Below, in pieces: positions 51,191 through 60,380 of a DNA stretch of 64,000 nt; within the stretch, counting starts at the first letter, position 1, and each line of letters opens with the position of its first letter. Location of the stretch: contig CAMBLG010000006.1 in assembly GCA_945868435.1 (NCBI GenBank), forward strand, positions 81,406 to 145,405, given 5' to 3'. A program made the translations under genes and the position numbers. The notes under the pieces are model-generated. The model had not been told where the DNA came from. It searched no databases and worked only from the letters and a program-made list of their open reading frames with translations. The DNA comes from an uncultured Lachnospiraceae bacterium. GTDB lineage: Bacteria > Bacillota > Clostridia > Lachnospirales > Lachnospiraceae.

Positions 51191-52864
51191 ATGAATTGTG
51201 ATCAGCTCATTCCATCCAATGATGTCATTGATATTATTATTTCAAGGGATGAACAGGGCCGCGTCCAGGAAATCCCGGATTGTATACAGACACTGGACGG
51301 ACCATATGACCTATACTATTACAAGAGAGAGCGGGTCCCGCCGCTGAGCATTCGGGAATACAGCTATTCTTCCATCCCCAAGTGTCTGGGCCTTCTGGAC
51401 ACCACCGCTTTGGAGGTGAGTGGAATTATACAGCTGCAGAATCAATCCGCCCTGTCACTTCGTGGACAGGGCGTTCTTGTGGGCTTCATTGATACCGGGA
51501 TTGCCTATGAAAACGCGTGCTTTCGAAATCCGGACGGAAGTACAAGGATTACTGCCATATGGGATCAGACCGGAGAGCAGTCGCCGCCCCAGGGATATCT
51601 GTACGGAACGGAATATACAAAAGAGCAGATCAATGCGGCCCTTGTCTCCGACAATCCCCGTGCGATTGTCCCACAGACCGACGAGAACGGACACGGCACG
51701 TTTCTGGCCAGCATTGCCTGTGGAAGTGAGGATGCACCGAACAATTTTGTGGGCGCTGTGCCGGAATCGGATATTCTGGTTGTCAAGCTAAAACCGGCGA
51801 AGCCGTATCTTCGGAATTTCTTTTATATTCCGGAGGAGGCGGTAGTATATCAGGAAAATGATGTCATGGCAGCCATTGATTATCTTGACCGAAAGGCAAG
51901 GGAGCTGGGAAAGCCGTTGGTCGTCTGTGTGGCGCTGGGAATGAACAATGGCAGCCACGCTGGAAGCGGAGTTTTGTCGGATTACTTAAATTACGTGGGT
52001 GGTCTGTGGCAGCGCTGCGTCGTGATTGCGACGGGAAATGAGGCGAATGCGAGGCATCATGTTATGGGTGAGAGCACGATGGAGGACCCTTCGACAGAGA
52101 TGGAAATCAGCCTGGAGAAGTCCATGGAGGGGTTTTATCTGGAACTGTGGGCCAATGCGCCGGAGCTGTTTTCAGTGGGCATCCGGGCCCCGGGAGGTTC
52201 TCTGTATCAGCCCTCAGCGACGCAGCTGGGAGGGCATCAGGAGCACGAGTTTTATTTGGAGAATACCCGGGTGGAAATTGATTACCGAACTGTTGGGAGA
52301 ACGAGGGGAGATCAGTTGATCTTTATCCGTTTTGACCGGCCGACCCGCGGAATCTGGACGGTGTATGTATATCCGGATACCACCATCACCGGCTATTTTC
52401 ATGCGTGGCTTCCCATGACGGGAATGCTGCCGGAAAATGTGATATTTCTTGAACCGGATCCGGATACGACACTGACCACGCCCTCCTCCGCCTATGTGCC
52501 GATTACCGTGGGAGGATATAACGCGGCCGATGGTGCGTTGTATCTGGAATCCGGCAGAGGCTACACAACGATGAACAGTGTGAAACCGGACTTTACAGCT
52601 CCGGCAGTAAATGTGCAGGGAGTAGGGCTGCGTGGAATTTATATGACCGGAAGCGGAACCAGCATTGCGGCGGCAATCACCTCCGGGGCATGCGCGCAGG
52701 TGCTGGAATGGGGATTGAGAAGAGAGCGCGCAATCGGCTTAAATTCAGCGGAAATTGGGAATATACTGATTCGGGGATGTGAGAGGGACAAGGACCGGGT
52801 ATATCCCAATAGCCAGTGGGGATATGGCAGGCTGAATGTCTATAACGCATTTCGCAATCTTTGA
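51191..52864 (+). CDS. Subtilisin-like S8 family serine protease
   Basis: This 557-residue protease shows the full triad: Asp in LVGFIDTGIAYEN near residue 101, His in ENGHGTFLASIACGS near residue 168, and Ser in GSGTSIAAAITSGAC near residue 494. A large insertion between His and Ser resembles the jelly-roll domain of Csp-type proteases of Clostridia. No signal peptide is visible, so it may be cytoplasmic or spore-located. The Csp subgroup acts in spore germination in some species; that role is not shown here. The ribosome site is weak. Confidence 0.9.
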   Translation: MNCDQLIPSNDVIDIIISRDEQGRVQEIPDCIQTLDGPYDLYYYKRERVPPLSIREYSYSSIPKCLGLLDTTALEVSGIIQLQNQSALSLRGQGVLVGFIDTGIAYENACFRNPDGSTRITAIWDQTGEQSPPQGYLYGTEYTKEQINAALVSDNPRAIVPQTDENGHGTFLASIACGSEDAPNNFVGAVPESDILVVKLKPAKPYLRNFFYIPEEAVVYQENDVMAAIDYLDRKARELGKPLVVCVALGMNNGSHAGSGVLSDYLNYVGGLWQRCVVIATGNEANARHHVMGESTMEDPSTEMEISLEKSMEGFYLELWANAPELFSVGIRAPGGSLYQPSATQLGGHQEHEFYLENTRVEIDYRTVGRTRGDQLIFIRFDRPTRGIWTVYVYPDTTITGYFHAWLPMTGMLPENVIFLEPDPDTTLTTPSSAYVPITVGGYNAADGALYLESGRGYTTMNSVKPDFTAPAVNVQGVGLRGIYMTGSGTSIAAAITSGACAQVLEWGLRRERAIGLNSAEIGNILIRGCERDKDRVYPNSQWGYGRLNVYNAFRNL

Positions 52865-52958
52865 AATCAGGGGTTAAGTTTTAGAATGGACCTGTCGATA
52901 ATATGTTCAAAGAACTCATTGTAAACGGATTTACAGGAATATTCCAAGGAGGACAATT

Positions 52959-53687
52959 ATGAGTGCAATCGGACAGGTGGAGGCTGGCGTTGCCGGCGCT
53001 TACACCACAAACAAAACAGGTAAGACGACTAAAAGCGAATATGGCAACACCATCGGTGATGTCAAGCTCTCGGACAAGGCGGCGAAGTACTACGAAGAAC
53101 TGAAAAGCAAGTATTCGGATATGGACTTTGTGCTGGTCAGCAATGACGAGGTAGATGGCGCAGAGCAGAAGGCTCAGAAATATGCCAACTCCAATCGTAC
53201 GCTGGTGCTGATCGATGCGGAGAAGATAGAGAAGATGGCTGAGGACGAGGAGTATCGCAAGAAGTACGAGGGCATAATTGCAGGAGCAAACACCCAGTTG
53301 GATCAGTTGAAGGAGAGCATTGGAAAGGGAACGCTGGCCAATGTGAAGACCTTCGGAATCAAGGTGGATGACAATGGCAACACGAGTTTCTTTGCGGTAG
53401 TGGATAAGTCACTGGCTGCACAGAAGGAGCGCATTGAGAAGAACCGCAAAGAAAAGGCGGAGGATAAGAAAGAGGCCGACGCCAAGGAGGCAAAGGAACG
53501 TCTGGAACGGTCAAGGGATAAGACGGACGCCGGACGGACGAACACGGAAAAGCTCGAGACCATCAGCGCCACCAGCATCGAGGGACTTGTCAAGAAACTG
53601 AATGACAGCTATTATGCAAGCCTGAGTGATACGGTACGGACAGCTCAGGAACAAATGGTTGGAACGACTATGGATTTTAAGTTATAA
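52959..53687 (+). CDS. DUF6033-like protein
   Basis: This 242-residue soluble protein opens SAIGQVEAGVAGAYTTNKTG, with a conserved-looking middle (KSKYSDMDFVLVSNDEVDGA) and a long basic and acidic helical stretch (ERIEKNRKEKAEDKKEADAK). The match to DUF6033 is from memory. CAAGGAGG precedes the ATG. Function unknown; a hairpin terminator follows. Confidence 0.75.
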   Translation: MSAIGQVEAGVAGAYTTNKTGKTTKSEYGNTIGDVKLSDKAAKYYEELKSKYSDMDFVLVSNDEVDGAEQKAQKYANSNRTLVLIDAEKIEKMAEDEEYRKKYEGIIAGANTQLDQLKESIGKGTLANVKTFGIKVDDNGNTSFFAVVDKSLAAQKERIEKNRKEKAEDKKEADAKEAKERLERSRDKTDAGRTNTEKLETISATSIEGLVKKLNDSYYASLSDTVRTAQEQMVGTTMDFKL

Positions 53688-53699
53688 GATATGGTATAA

Positions 53700-53732
53700 T
53701 AAGGGATATCGCAATGCGGTATCCCTTTTAAA
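53700..53732 (+). terminator. Terminator after the DUF6033-like gene
   Basis: AAGGGATATCGC and GCGGTATCCCTT form a stem around a short loop, followed by TTTAAAT. Confidence 0.8.
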
Positions 53733-53758
53733 TTCCTTGCAGGATGGAGGAGGAGAAG

Positions 53759-54865
53759 ATGGCAAATATTATGGACTACCTGGATTGGCGTGGGGACTTA
53801 AGCTTTGAAGTCTCCGAGTTTAATGAGGTGGATAACCTGATCCTTTCGGAACTTGTGTATGTGGACTTTACGGATATTGTTCCACCGACGAAGGAGGGGG
53901 CAGTCTCACTGAAAAAAGCGTCAAAAAAATTCTTTGAACGACATACGGATGAGGAAATTAACGCACATGTGTCCAGCACGAAGGCAGCGCCGTTTATGAT
54001 GCGGAAGATGGCGGGGACAATGCGTTTTGGAAATATACGATTATCGAACTACAGGAAAGATATTAATCTGGATGAACAGTCGCAATTCTGTGCCATGACG
54101 GTTCAGCTTGGCGATGGAAGAATTTGTGTTGTGTACAGCGGAACAGACTCCACCATTGTTGGCTGGAAGGAAAACTTCAACATGAGTTTTCTTTCCGAGA
54201 CGCCAGGTCAGTTGAAGGCTGTGGAATATCTGGAATGGATTGCATCGCAGACAAGGCTTCCACTTCGGCTTATGGGACATTCCAAGGGAGGGAATCTCTC
54301 TGTATATGCGGCAACCCACACTACAAAGGCGATTATGGAGCGAATCGAGATTATTTTCAGCAATGACGGACCGGGATTTTCAGCGAGTATGATCATGCAG
54401 GAGAATTACAGTCATATGCTGCCGAAAATTCATACAATTATTCCGGAGTCCTCCATTGTCGGTCTGCTTTTGGAACACGAGGAGGAGTATGAGGTGGTGG
54501 AGAGCACCGGAAGCGGTGCCGGTCAGCATGATATTATGAGCTGGAGTGTACTGGGAACGTCTCTGATTCACTTGAGCACGGTGGACGGAAAAGCCGTGCT
54601 TTTGGACAAAACCTTAAAATCCTGGATCGGTAAGATGGATGCGGCGGAGAGGGAAGAATTTGTAGATGCTCTCTTTGGCGTGCTGGATGAAGCGGATATC
54701 CGCACAGTGGATGATCTGGCAAGAATAACTCCGGCAAAATTTCGGGAATTAATGAAACTGAGTTCTACCATGGACAAGGAACGGCAGGACGTGATATGGG
54801 ATGCAATCCGCAAGTTATTTGAAGAGGGTGGAAACGCATTTAAGCAAAAGCTGTTTCGAAAGTAA
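53759..54865 (+). CDS. Mbeg1-like (DUF2974) alpha/beta-hydrolase
   Basis: This 368-residue protein has the nucleophile elbow LRLMGHSKGGNLSVYAAT near residues 175-192 and the opening IMDYLDWRGDLSFEVSEFNE, characteristic of the Mbeg1-like/DUF2974 lipase-fold family. It likely hydrolyses an ester or lipid substrate in the cytoplasm; the substrate is unknown. GGAGGAGG is just before the ATG at 53759. Confidence 0.85.
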   Translation: MANIMDYLDWRGDLSFEVSEFNEVDNLILSELVYVDFTDIVPPTKEGAVSLKKASKKFFERHTDEEINAHVSSTKAAPFMMRKMAGTMRFGNIRLSNYRKDINLDEQSQFCAMTVQLGDGRICVVYSGTDSTIVGWKENFNMSFLSETPGQLKAVEYLEWIASQTRLPLRLMGHSKGGNLSVYAATHTTKAIMERIEIIFSNDGPGFSASMIMQENYSHMLPKIHTIIPESSIVGLLLEHEEEYEVVESTGSGAGQHDIMSWSVLGTSLIHLSTVDGKAVLLDKTLKSWIGKMDAAEREEFVDALFGVLDEADIRTVDDLARITPAKFRELMKLSSTMDKERQDVIWDAIRKLFEEGGNAFKQKLFRK

Positions 54866-54940
54866 AGGTGCATAATTATTAAAAAAGAATGAAATACTTT
54901 TCTTTGCCACCGGTTTCAGATATAATAGGAAACAGGCAAC

Positions 54941-54973
54941 TGAGGCTGTTAATTTATGGTATTAGCAGCCTCA
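54941..54973 (+). promoter_or_regulatory. Leader hairpin before the citrate synthase gene
   Basis: TGAGGCTGTTAAT pairs with ATTAGCAGCCTCA, a 13-bp stem with one G-U and a 7-nt loop, 32 nt before the start codon and just after a TATAAT at 54921-54926. There is no T-run, so it is more likely an operator or RNA-stability element than a terminator. Confidence 0.45.
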
Positions 54974-55004
54974 TATTAATAAAGATGAAGAAGGAGCGCA
55001 AGGC

Positions 55005-56342
55005 ATGACAAAACGAGAACACTTGATGAATTATGCAGCAGAGAAGAAAAGCATGTGTATTGCCAATGATACGATTGCGGATGAACTGTTTACACAGTAC
55101 GGGGTGAACCGTGGTCTTCGTGATCTGAGTGGCAAGGGTGTGCTTACCGGCCTTACGAACATATCAGAGGTTGTGTCCTTCAAGGAGGATGGGGAAGGAA
55201 ACCGCGTCCCCTGTGATGGAGAACTGTGGTACCGCGGCTATAATGTAAAGACACTGATTGGAGGATTGGGACCGGAGGAGTTCGGTTTTGAGAAGACGGC
55301 GTACTTATTGATGTTCGGACAATTGCCGGATGATAAGGAATTGGCGGAATTTCGACAGATTCTGTCCGATGTGCGCACACTTCCGACGAATTTTACGAGA
55401 GATGTCATCATGAAGGCTCCGACGAAGGATATCATGAATTCTATGACGCGAAGCATACTGACGCTTGCGGCATACGATAAGAAGACCTCTGAGGCAACAC
55501 TGGAGAATAATATCCGGCAGTGTATTCAGCTTGTGGCAGAATTCCCGATGCTTGCGGTGTATGGCTACCATGCATATAACCATTATGAGAATGACAACAG
55601 TATGTACATTCACAGACCATTGCCGGAATTATCTACCGCGGAGAATTTCTTAAGAATGCTCAGACCGGATAAAAAGTATACCATGCTTGAGGCCAAGGTT
55701 CTGGATGTGGCATTGATGCTTCATATGGAACACGGCGGCGGTAACAACAGTACGTTCACCACCCGTGTGGTTACTTCCGCGGGAACCGATACCTATTCTG
55801 CAATCGCGGCGGCCATGTCTTCCCTCAAGGGGCCGAAGCATGGCGGTGCCAACATTAAGGTGATGGAGATGATGCAGGATATCCGAACGAATGTAAAGGA
55901 TTGGGAGGACCGTGATGAAGTGAAAGAATATCTGGCAAAGATGCTTTCCGGAGAGGTGTTTGATCACAAGGGGCTGATCTACGGAATGGGACATGCCGTA
56001 TATTCCCTTTCTGATCCAAGAGAGCGGGTATTCAAAGCCTATGTAGAGAATCTCGCAGCAGATAAGAACCGCCAGAAGGAGATGCGTCTTTACAATCTGA
56101 TTGAGGAGCTTGCACCGGAGCTGATTTCGGAGAAACGTCGGATCTTTAAGGGTGTGAGCCCCAATGTGGACTTTTACAGTGGATTCGTATATGAGATGCT
56201 GGATATTCCGATGGAATTGTACACGCCGCTTTTTGCCATTGCACGAATTGCAGGCTGGAGTGCGCATCGTCTGGAGGAATTTATCGGAATGAATAAGATT
56301 ATCCGTCCGGCCTATAAGAGCGTTATGGTTGAGAAAGAATGA
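55005..56342 (+). CDS. Citrate / 2-methylcitrate synthase family
   Basis: This 445-residue type II-like citrate synthase shows LWYRGYNVKTLIGGL, a catalytic His region in HMEHGGGNNSTFTTRVVTSA, GPKHGGANIKVM with the second active-site His, and LIYGMGHAVYSLSDPRERVF. It condenses acetyl-CoA (or propionyl-CoA) with oxaloacetate, feeding glutamate synthesis in an incomplete TCA pathway. No other TCA genes are adjacent. GAAGGAG precedes the ATG; a leader hairpin lies upstream. Confidence 0.92.
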   Translation: MTKREHLMNYAAEKKSMCIANDTIADELFTQYGVNRGLRDLSGKGVLTGLTNISEVVSFKEDGEGNRVPCDGELWYRGYNVKTLIGGLGPEEFGFEKTAYLLMFGQLPDDKELAEFRQILSDVRTLPTNFTRDVIMKAPTKDIMNSMTRSILTLAAYDKKTSEATLENNIRQCIQLVAEFPMLAVYGYHAYNHYENDNSMYIHRPLPELSTAENFLRMLRPDKKYTMLEAKVLDVALMLHMEHGGGNNSTFTTRVVTSAGTDTYSAIAAAMSSLKGPKHGGANIKVMEMMQDIRTNVKDWEDRDEVKEYLAKMLSGEVFDHKGLIYGMGHAVYSLSDPRERVFKAYVENLAADKNRQKEMRLYNLIEELAPELISEKRRIFKGVSPNVDFYSGFVYEMLDIPMELYTPLFAIARIAGWSAHRLEEFIGMNKIIRPAYKSVMVEKE

Positions 56343-56408
56343 TTGCACATTTGGTACTTTTGTGCTAGTATATTCATGGTAATGTTCGAGCATTAGGAGG
56401 GCAGGCAC

Positions 56409-57914
56409 ATGGAAATAAAAGAGAAATATTATCAGTATGCCGATAAAGGAGAACAGCTTAAGCGGGCAAATCAGTTTCTGGTGACGGGCTCCATGGTGTT
56501 TTATCTGGCTATTTTAATTATTACGTGGATTTCGGTGGTCCGTGGACTCAGAACAGCAGGCTATGCCGGGATGATTACAGTAATTGTTCTTCTGGCGGCG
56601 GCTTTTCTGGCAATTATGTATCGGCTGGATCACGGTTCTGCAAGGCTTCGCTATCTCTCGCTGATCGGTCTGGGAATCGTAGCGTTCTTGACCGGTATTG
56701 CTTTTACGCAGGACTACATTCGGTTTCTGGGTGCACTGCCGATTGTGGGAAGCGTTCTATTCTTTGACTCCAAGTATGTAGCCCGGTCAGGTATCCTCTA
56801 CAGTGTAATCGAGATTGTGACCATGATTCTTCAGGTCGTACAGGGGAAAGCTGTTGGAACAGCGGCGACGGATGAGATTGTGTCCGTTGGTTGCGTGATT
56901 CTGATGCTTGTGCTTACATATCTGGTGACAAGAGTATGTGCGAAGTTCAACCATGACACACGCCACAGTGAGCAGCAGGAGCAGCGCAAACAGAAAGCGA
57001 TCATGGATGATGTGATTGCGGTGGCAGAGGAAGTGCGCAAGGGCACGGAGAATGTCATGGATATTGTCAATAAGCTGAATAACTCTACGGAGATTGTGAA
57101 CGGTGCCATGAAGGATATTTCGGACAGCACTTTAAGTACTGCCAACAATATTCAGACACAGACCACCATGACTCAGAGCATTCAGGAGGCTATCGAGAGG
57201 ACCATTACCAGTTCTGAGAATATGGTTCAGGTGGCGCAGCATTCCGGAGAACTGAATCAGCAGAATCTTCAGATTATGAACAACCTGAAAAAGCAGTCCG
57301 AGGTGATTTCTGAGACAAGTGCGGATGTGGTAGCCTCCATGCAGATGTTGAAGGAGCGTACGGAGGCGGTTAAGAGCATTGCGGATACCATCTTCTCCAT
57401 TTCCAGTCAGACCAATCTTCTGGCGCTGAATGCATCCATCGAAAGTGCCCGTGCGGGAGAAGCGGGAAGAGGCTTCGCTGTCGTGGCAGATGAGATTCGT
57501 CAGCTGGCAGAGAAGACAAGACAGGAGACAGAGAACATTGCATCCATTTTGTCAGAACTGTCTGAAAACGCGGAAAATGCGGCATCTGCAGTCAACCGTT
57601 CCATTGATGCAACCAATGCGCAGGACGAGATGATCGCACAGGCTTCCGAGAGCTTTGGTGAGATGAATGACAATGTGAACACCTTGATTCAGGAGATTGA
57701 CGGCATCGACAAGATGCTGAACAGCCTGTCAGAGGCGAACAACCAGATTGTGGACAACATTTCGAATTTGTCTGCCACAACCCAGCAGGTCACAGCTTCC
57801 TCTATGCAGGCAGCAGATCTGTCCGTGGAGAATCTGGACAATGCGGAGACTGCAAAGCAGCAGCTGAATACGGTATTGGATGTATCACATCAGCTTGATA
57901 AATATATGAAATAA
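56409..57914 (+). CDS. Methyl-accepting chemotaxis protein (six-helix membrane type)
   Basis: This 501-residue receptor has about six membrane helices in residues 20-185. A cytoplasmic signalling domain follows, with the hairpin tip [20 protein letters not shown] and [20 protein letters not shown]. No large sensory domain lies outside the membrane, so signals are sensed within the membrane or by partners. It lacks a clear HAMP. AGGAGGG precedes the ATG; it is separated from the citrate synthase gene by 66 nt. Confidence 0.92.
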   Translation: MEIKEKYYQYADKGEQLKRANQFLVTGSMVFYLAILIITWISVVRGLRTAGYAGMITVIVLLAAAFLAIMYRLDHGSARLRYLSLIGLGIVAFLTGIAFTQDYIRFLGALPIVGSVLFFDSKYVARSGILYSVIEIVTMILQVVQGKAVGTAATDEIVSVGCVILMLVLTYLVTRVCAKFNHDTRHSEQQEQRKQKAIMDDVIAVAEEVRKGTENVMDIVNKLNNSTEIVNGAMKDISDSTLSTANNIQTQTTMTQSIQEAIERTITSSENMVQVAQHSGELNQQNLQIMNNLKKQSEVISETSADVVASMQMLKERTEAVKSIADTIFSISSQTNLLALNASIESARAGEAGRGFAVVADEIRQLAEKTRQETENIASILSELSENAENAASAVNRSIDATNAQDEMIAQASESFGEMNDNVNTLIQEIDGIDKMLNSLSEANNQIVDNISNLSATTQQVTASSMQAADLSVENLDNAETAKQQLNTVLDVSHQLDKYMK

Positions 57915-57923
57915 GATTATAAT

Positions 57924-57970
57924 AATGGGCATGTATCCTAATTTCTTATAGGGTATATGTCCATTTTATA
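57924..57970 (+). terminator. Terminator after the chemoreceptor gene
   Basis: GGGCATGTATCC (57927-57938) pairs with GGGTATATGTCC (57951-57962) with G-U pairs, followed by ATTTTATATAT. Confidence 0.65.
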
Positions 57971-57980
57971 TATGGGTATC

Positions 57981-58150
57981 GAAAGACGCTCAGCCGGGTA
58001 CGAAATTTCTTCAACTTTGCGCCGAATTTGCATCGACTTTGATTTCAGATGATTGGCTGAGATAAACGCGATTAGCGTAACAGAATGGAATGTCGATGCT
58101 GTCGGCTCAAGTTTCAGAAATTTGTACACCGCTCTGAGCGATTAGATACA
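57981..58150. repeat. Dispersed intergenic repeat, longer copy
   Basis: This 170-nt non-coding stretch has internal inverted elements (CTCAGCC at about 57989 and GGCTGAG at about 58054). It shares three blocks with the reverse complement of 34695-34790: AGACGCTCA-CCGGGT, GAGCGATTAG and CATCGA. No open frame of note is found. Confidence 0.45.
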
Positions 58151-58271
58151 TTCCAAACTTCGGAATATACTTTATGAAATGATAGGGTTCCACGTCGACG
58201 AAGTAATCATCTGGTGTAAAGTTTTATTACAGATGACAATCGGGAAATTAGGAAGAAAGAGAGGACATAAT

Positions 58272-59498
58272 ATGGAAATGAAGAGAGTAGAAGGCGGCGT
58301 ATGTGCTGCCAGGGGATTTGTGGCAAATGGCTTAAACTGTGGATTGAATCCGGACAAGGAGAAGCATGATCTGGCTCTGATCTATTCGGAGACACCTTGT
58401 CAGGCAGCAGCGGTATACACCACCAATAAAGTGAAGGGTGCACCGATTCTGGTGACGAAGAGCAATCTGACCAAGAGCGGCAATATCGCGAGAGCTGTCA
58501 TTGCCAACAGCAAGAATGCCAACACCGGCAATGCGGACGGAGAGGAAAAGGCCTATCGTATGTGCGAGCTTGCCGCACAGGAACTGGGGATTCAGCCGGA
58601 AGAGGTCATTGTGGCATCCACCGGTGTCATTGGTCTCCCGCTTCCGATTGAACCGATCGAGAATTCCATCCATGCGCTGGCCCAGGGACTTTCCGCAGAA
58701 CATCATGGGGATGCAGCTTATGCTATCATGACGACAGACACTGTGCGCAAAGAAGTTGCAGTGCAGTATGAAGTGGGCGGATGTGTATGCACCGTGGGCG
58801 GCATGGCCAAGGGAAGCGGCATGATTCATCCGAATATGGCGACGACTCTGAATTTTGTGACCACCGATGTGGCTATCTCTTCTGAGTTGATCCAGAAGGC
58901 ATTGTCCGAAATTGTAAAGATTACATATAATTGTCTGAGCGTGGACGGCGATACCTCCACCAACGATATGGTCAGCATTATGGCCAATGGACTTGCGGGC
59001 AATCCGGAGATTACAGAGGAAAACGAGGCGTACGAATGCTTTAAGAGCGCACTTTACGAAGTACTTATGAATATGACTCGGATGCTGGCAAAGGACGGAG
59101 AGGGTGCCACCAAGCTGATTGAGTGTACCTGCGCCGGAGCACCGGATCTGGATACTGCTATAACTGTTGCCAAGAGCGTAATCTGTTCGCCTCTTGTAAA
59201 ATGCATGATGTTCGGCGAGGATGCCAACAGTGGAAGAATTCTCTGTGCCATCGGATACGCCAAAGCGGATTTCGACATCAATAAGGTGGATATTGATCTG
59301 GCATCCAAAGCGGGAACCGTAGCTGTGGGAAGAAACGGAACCAATATCGCTTTTTCCGAGGAGCTGGCGGCAAAGGTGCTGGCGGAAGATGAGATCATGG
59401 TGAATATCGATATGCATCAGGGCGATGTCAGTGCCAAGGCATGGGGCTGTGACCTGACGTATGATTATGTGAAGATCAATGGAGATTACCGCAGTTAA
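58272..59498 (+). CDS. argJ: Bifunctional ornithine acetyltransferase / N-acetylglutamate synthase
   Basis: This 408-residue enzyme of the acetylated arginine route has the self-cleavage region GSGMIHPNMATTLNFVTTD, where the Thr after the Ala becomes the N-terminal nucleophile of the beta chain. CLSVDGDTSTNDMVSIMANG and the C-terminal LTYDYVKINGDYRS are also typical. It transfers the acetyl group from N-acetylornithine to glutamate. GAGAGG lies before the ATG at 58272. No argB, argC or argD follows; proC is next. An upstream arginine-repressor box is not obvious. Confidence 0.94.
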   Translation: MEMKRVEGGVCAARGFVANGLNCGLNPDKEKHDLALIYSETPCQAAAVYTTNKVKGAPILVTKSNLTKSGNIARAVIANSKNANTGNADGEEKAYRMCELAAQELGIQPEEVIVASTGVIGLPLPIEPIENSIHALAQGLSAEHHGDAAYAIMTTDTVRKEVAVQYEVGGCVCTVGGMAKGSGMIHPNMATTLNFVTTDVAISSELIQKALSEIVKITYNCLSVDGDTSTNDMVSIMANGLAGNPEITEENEAYECFKSALYEVLMNMTRMLAKDGEGATKLIECTCAGAPDLDTAITVAKSVICSPLVKCMMFGEDANSGRILCAIGYAKADFDINKVDIDLASKAGTVAVGRNGTNIAFSEELAAKVLAEDEIMVNIDMHQGDVSAKAWGCDLTYDYVKINGDYRS

Positions 59499-59548
59499 CA
59501 CTTTGGTATAAGAATATCTGTGGGCAGGAATCAGGAGGAATGACGGGC

Positions 59549-60349
59549 ATGTTTGAAAAAATTGGATTTATCGGATGCGGCAATATGGGAACGGCAATGC
59601 TGAAAGGAATTCTGGCATCCGGCAAGCGTAAGGCGGAGGAGATCATGATTTCCTGCCGGACGAAGGAAACACTTGAAGAGAAGAAGGCTGCATACGGGGT
59701 GAATATTACAACCGACAATCGAGAAGTGGCAGAATTCGCTGATCTATTGTTCCTTGCTGTAAAGCCGCAATTCTATGAGGGGGTTATTGCACAGATTCAG
59801 GATGTAGTGACGGCGCAGAAGCTGGTGGTGTCCATCGCGCCAGGCAAGACGCTGTCCTGGTTTGAGCAGCAGTTTGGCAGACCGGTCAAGATTATTCGCA
59901 CGATGCCCAATACACCGGCCATGGTGGGAGCTGGCATGATGGGAATGTGTGCCGGAAGCACTGTGACGGAGGAAGAGTTACAGCAGGTGCGGGATGTGTG
60001 CAGCGGTTTTTCCGAGACCGAGGTTGTGCCGGAGCATCTGATGGATGTTGTGACAGCAGTAAGCGGAAGCTCTCCGGCATATGTATTTCTCTTTATTGAA
60101 GCTATGGCGGACGCTGCGGTGGCAGGAGGTATGCCCCGGGCGCAGGCCTATAAGTTCGCGGCTCAGGCAGTAATGGGAAGTGCCAAGATGGTTCTGGAAA
60201 CGGGAATGCATCCGGGAGAATTGAAGGATATGGTATGTTCTCCGGCGGGAACCACGATACAGGCCGTGCGTGTGTTAGAGGAAAAAGGCATGCGGAGCAG
60301 CGTGTTTGAGGCCATGATGAAATGTCTGGACATTTCCAGAGGAATGTAA
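59549..60349 (+). CDS. proC: Pyrroline-5-carboxylate reductase
   Basis: This 266-residue protein has the NADPH-binding loop IGFIGCGNMGTAMLKGIL near the start and the signature MPNTPAMVGAGMMGMC. VTAVSGSSPAYVFLFIEAMA and SPAGTTIQAVRVLEE follow. It makes proline from pyrroline-5-carboxylate. The ATG at 59549 is favoured because AGGAGG ends 10 nt before it, whereas the in-frame ATG at 59540 lies only 1 nt after it. It follows argJ by 50 nt and may share a transcript. Confidence 0.93.
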   Translation: MFEKIGFIGCGNMGTAMLKGILASGKRKAEEIMISCRTKETLEEKKAAYGVNITTDNREVAEFADLLFLAVKPQFYEGVIAQIQDVVTAQKLVVSIAPGKTLSWFEQQFGRPVKIIRTMPNTPAMVGAGMMGMCAGSTVTEEELQQVRDVCSGFSETEVVPEHLMDVVTAVSGSSPAYVFLFIEAMADAAVAGGMPRAQAYKFAAQAVMGSAKMVLETGMHPGELKDMVCSPAGTTIQAVRVLEEKGMRSSVFEAMMKCLDISRGM

Positions 60350-60380
60350 TGCATTACCAATGAGATAGGGATGAAATAGT

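Noticed and set aside
58332..59501. Reverse-strand open frame of 389 codons opposite argJ
   Set aside because: Mirrors argJ; composition and lack of a ribosome site mark it as a shadow.
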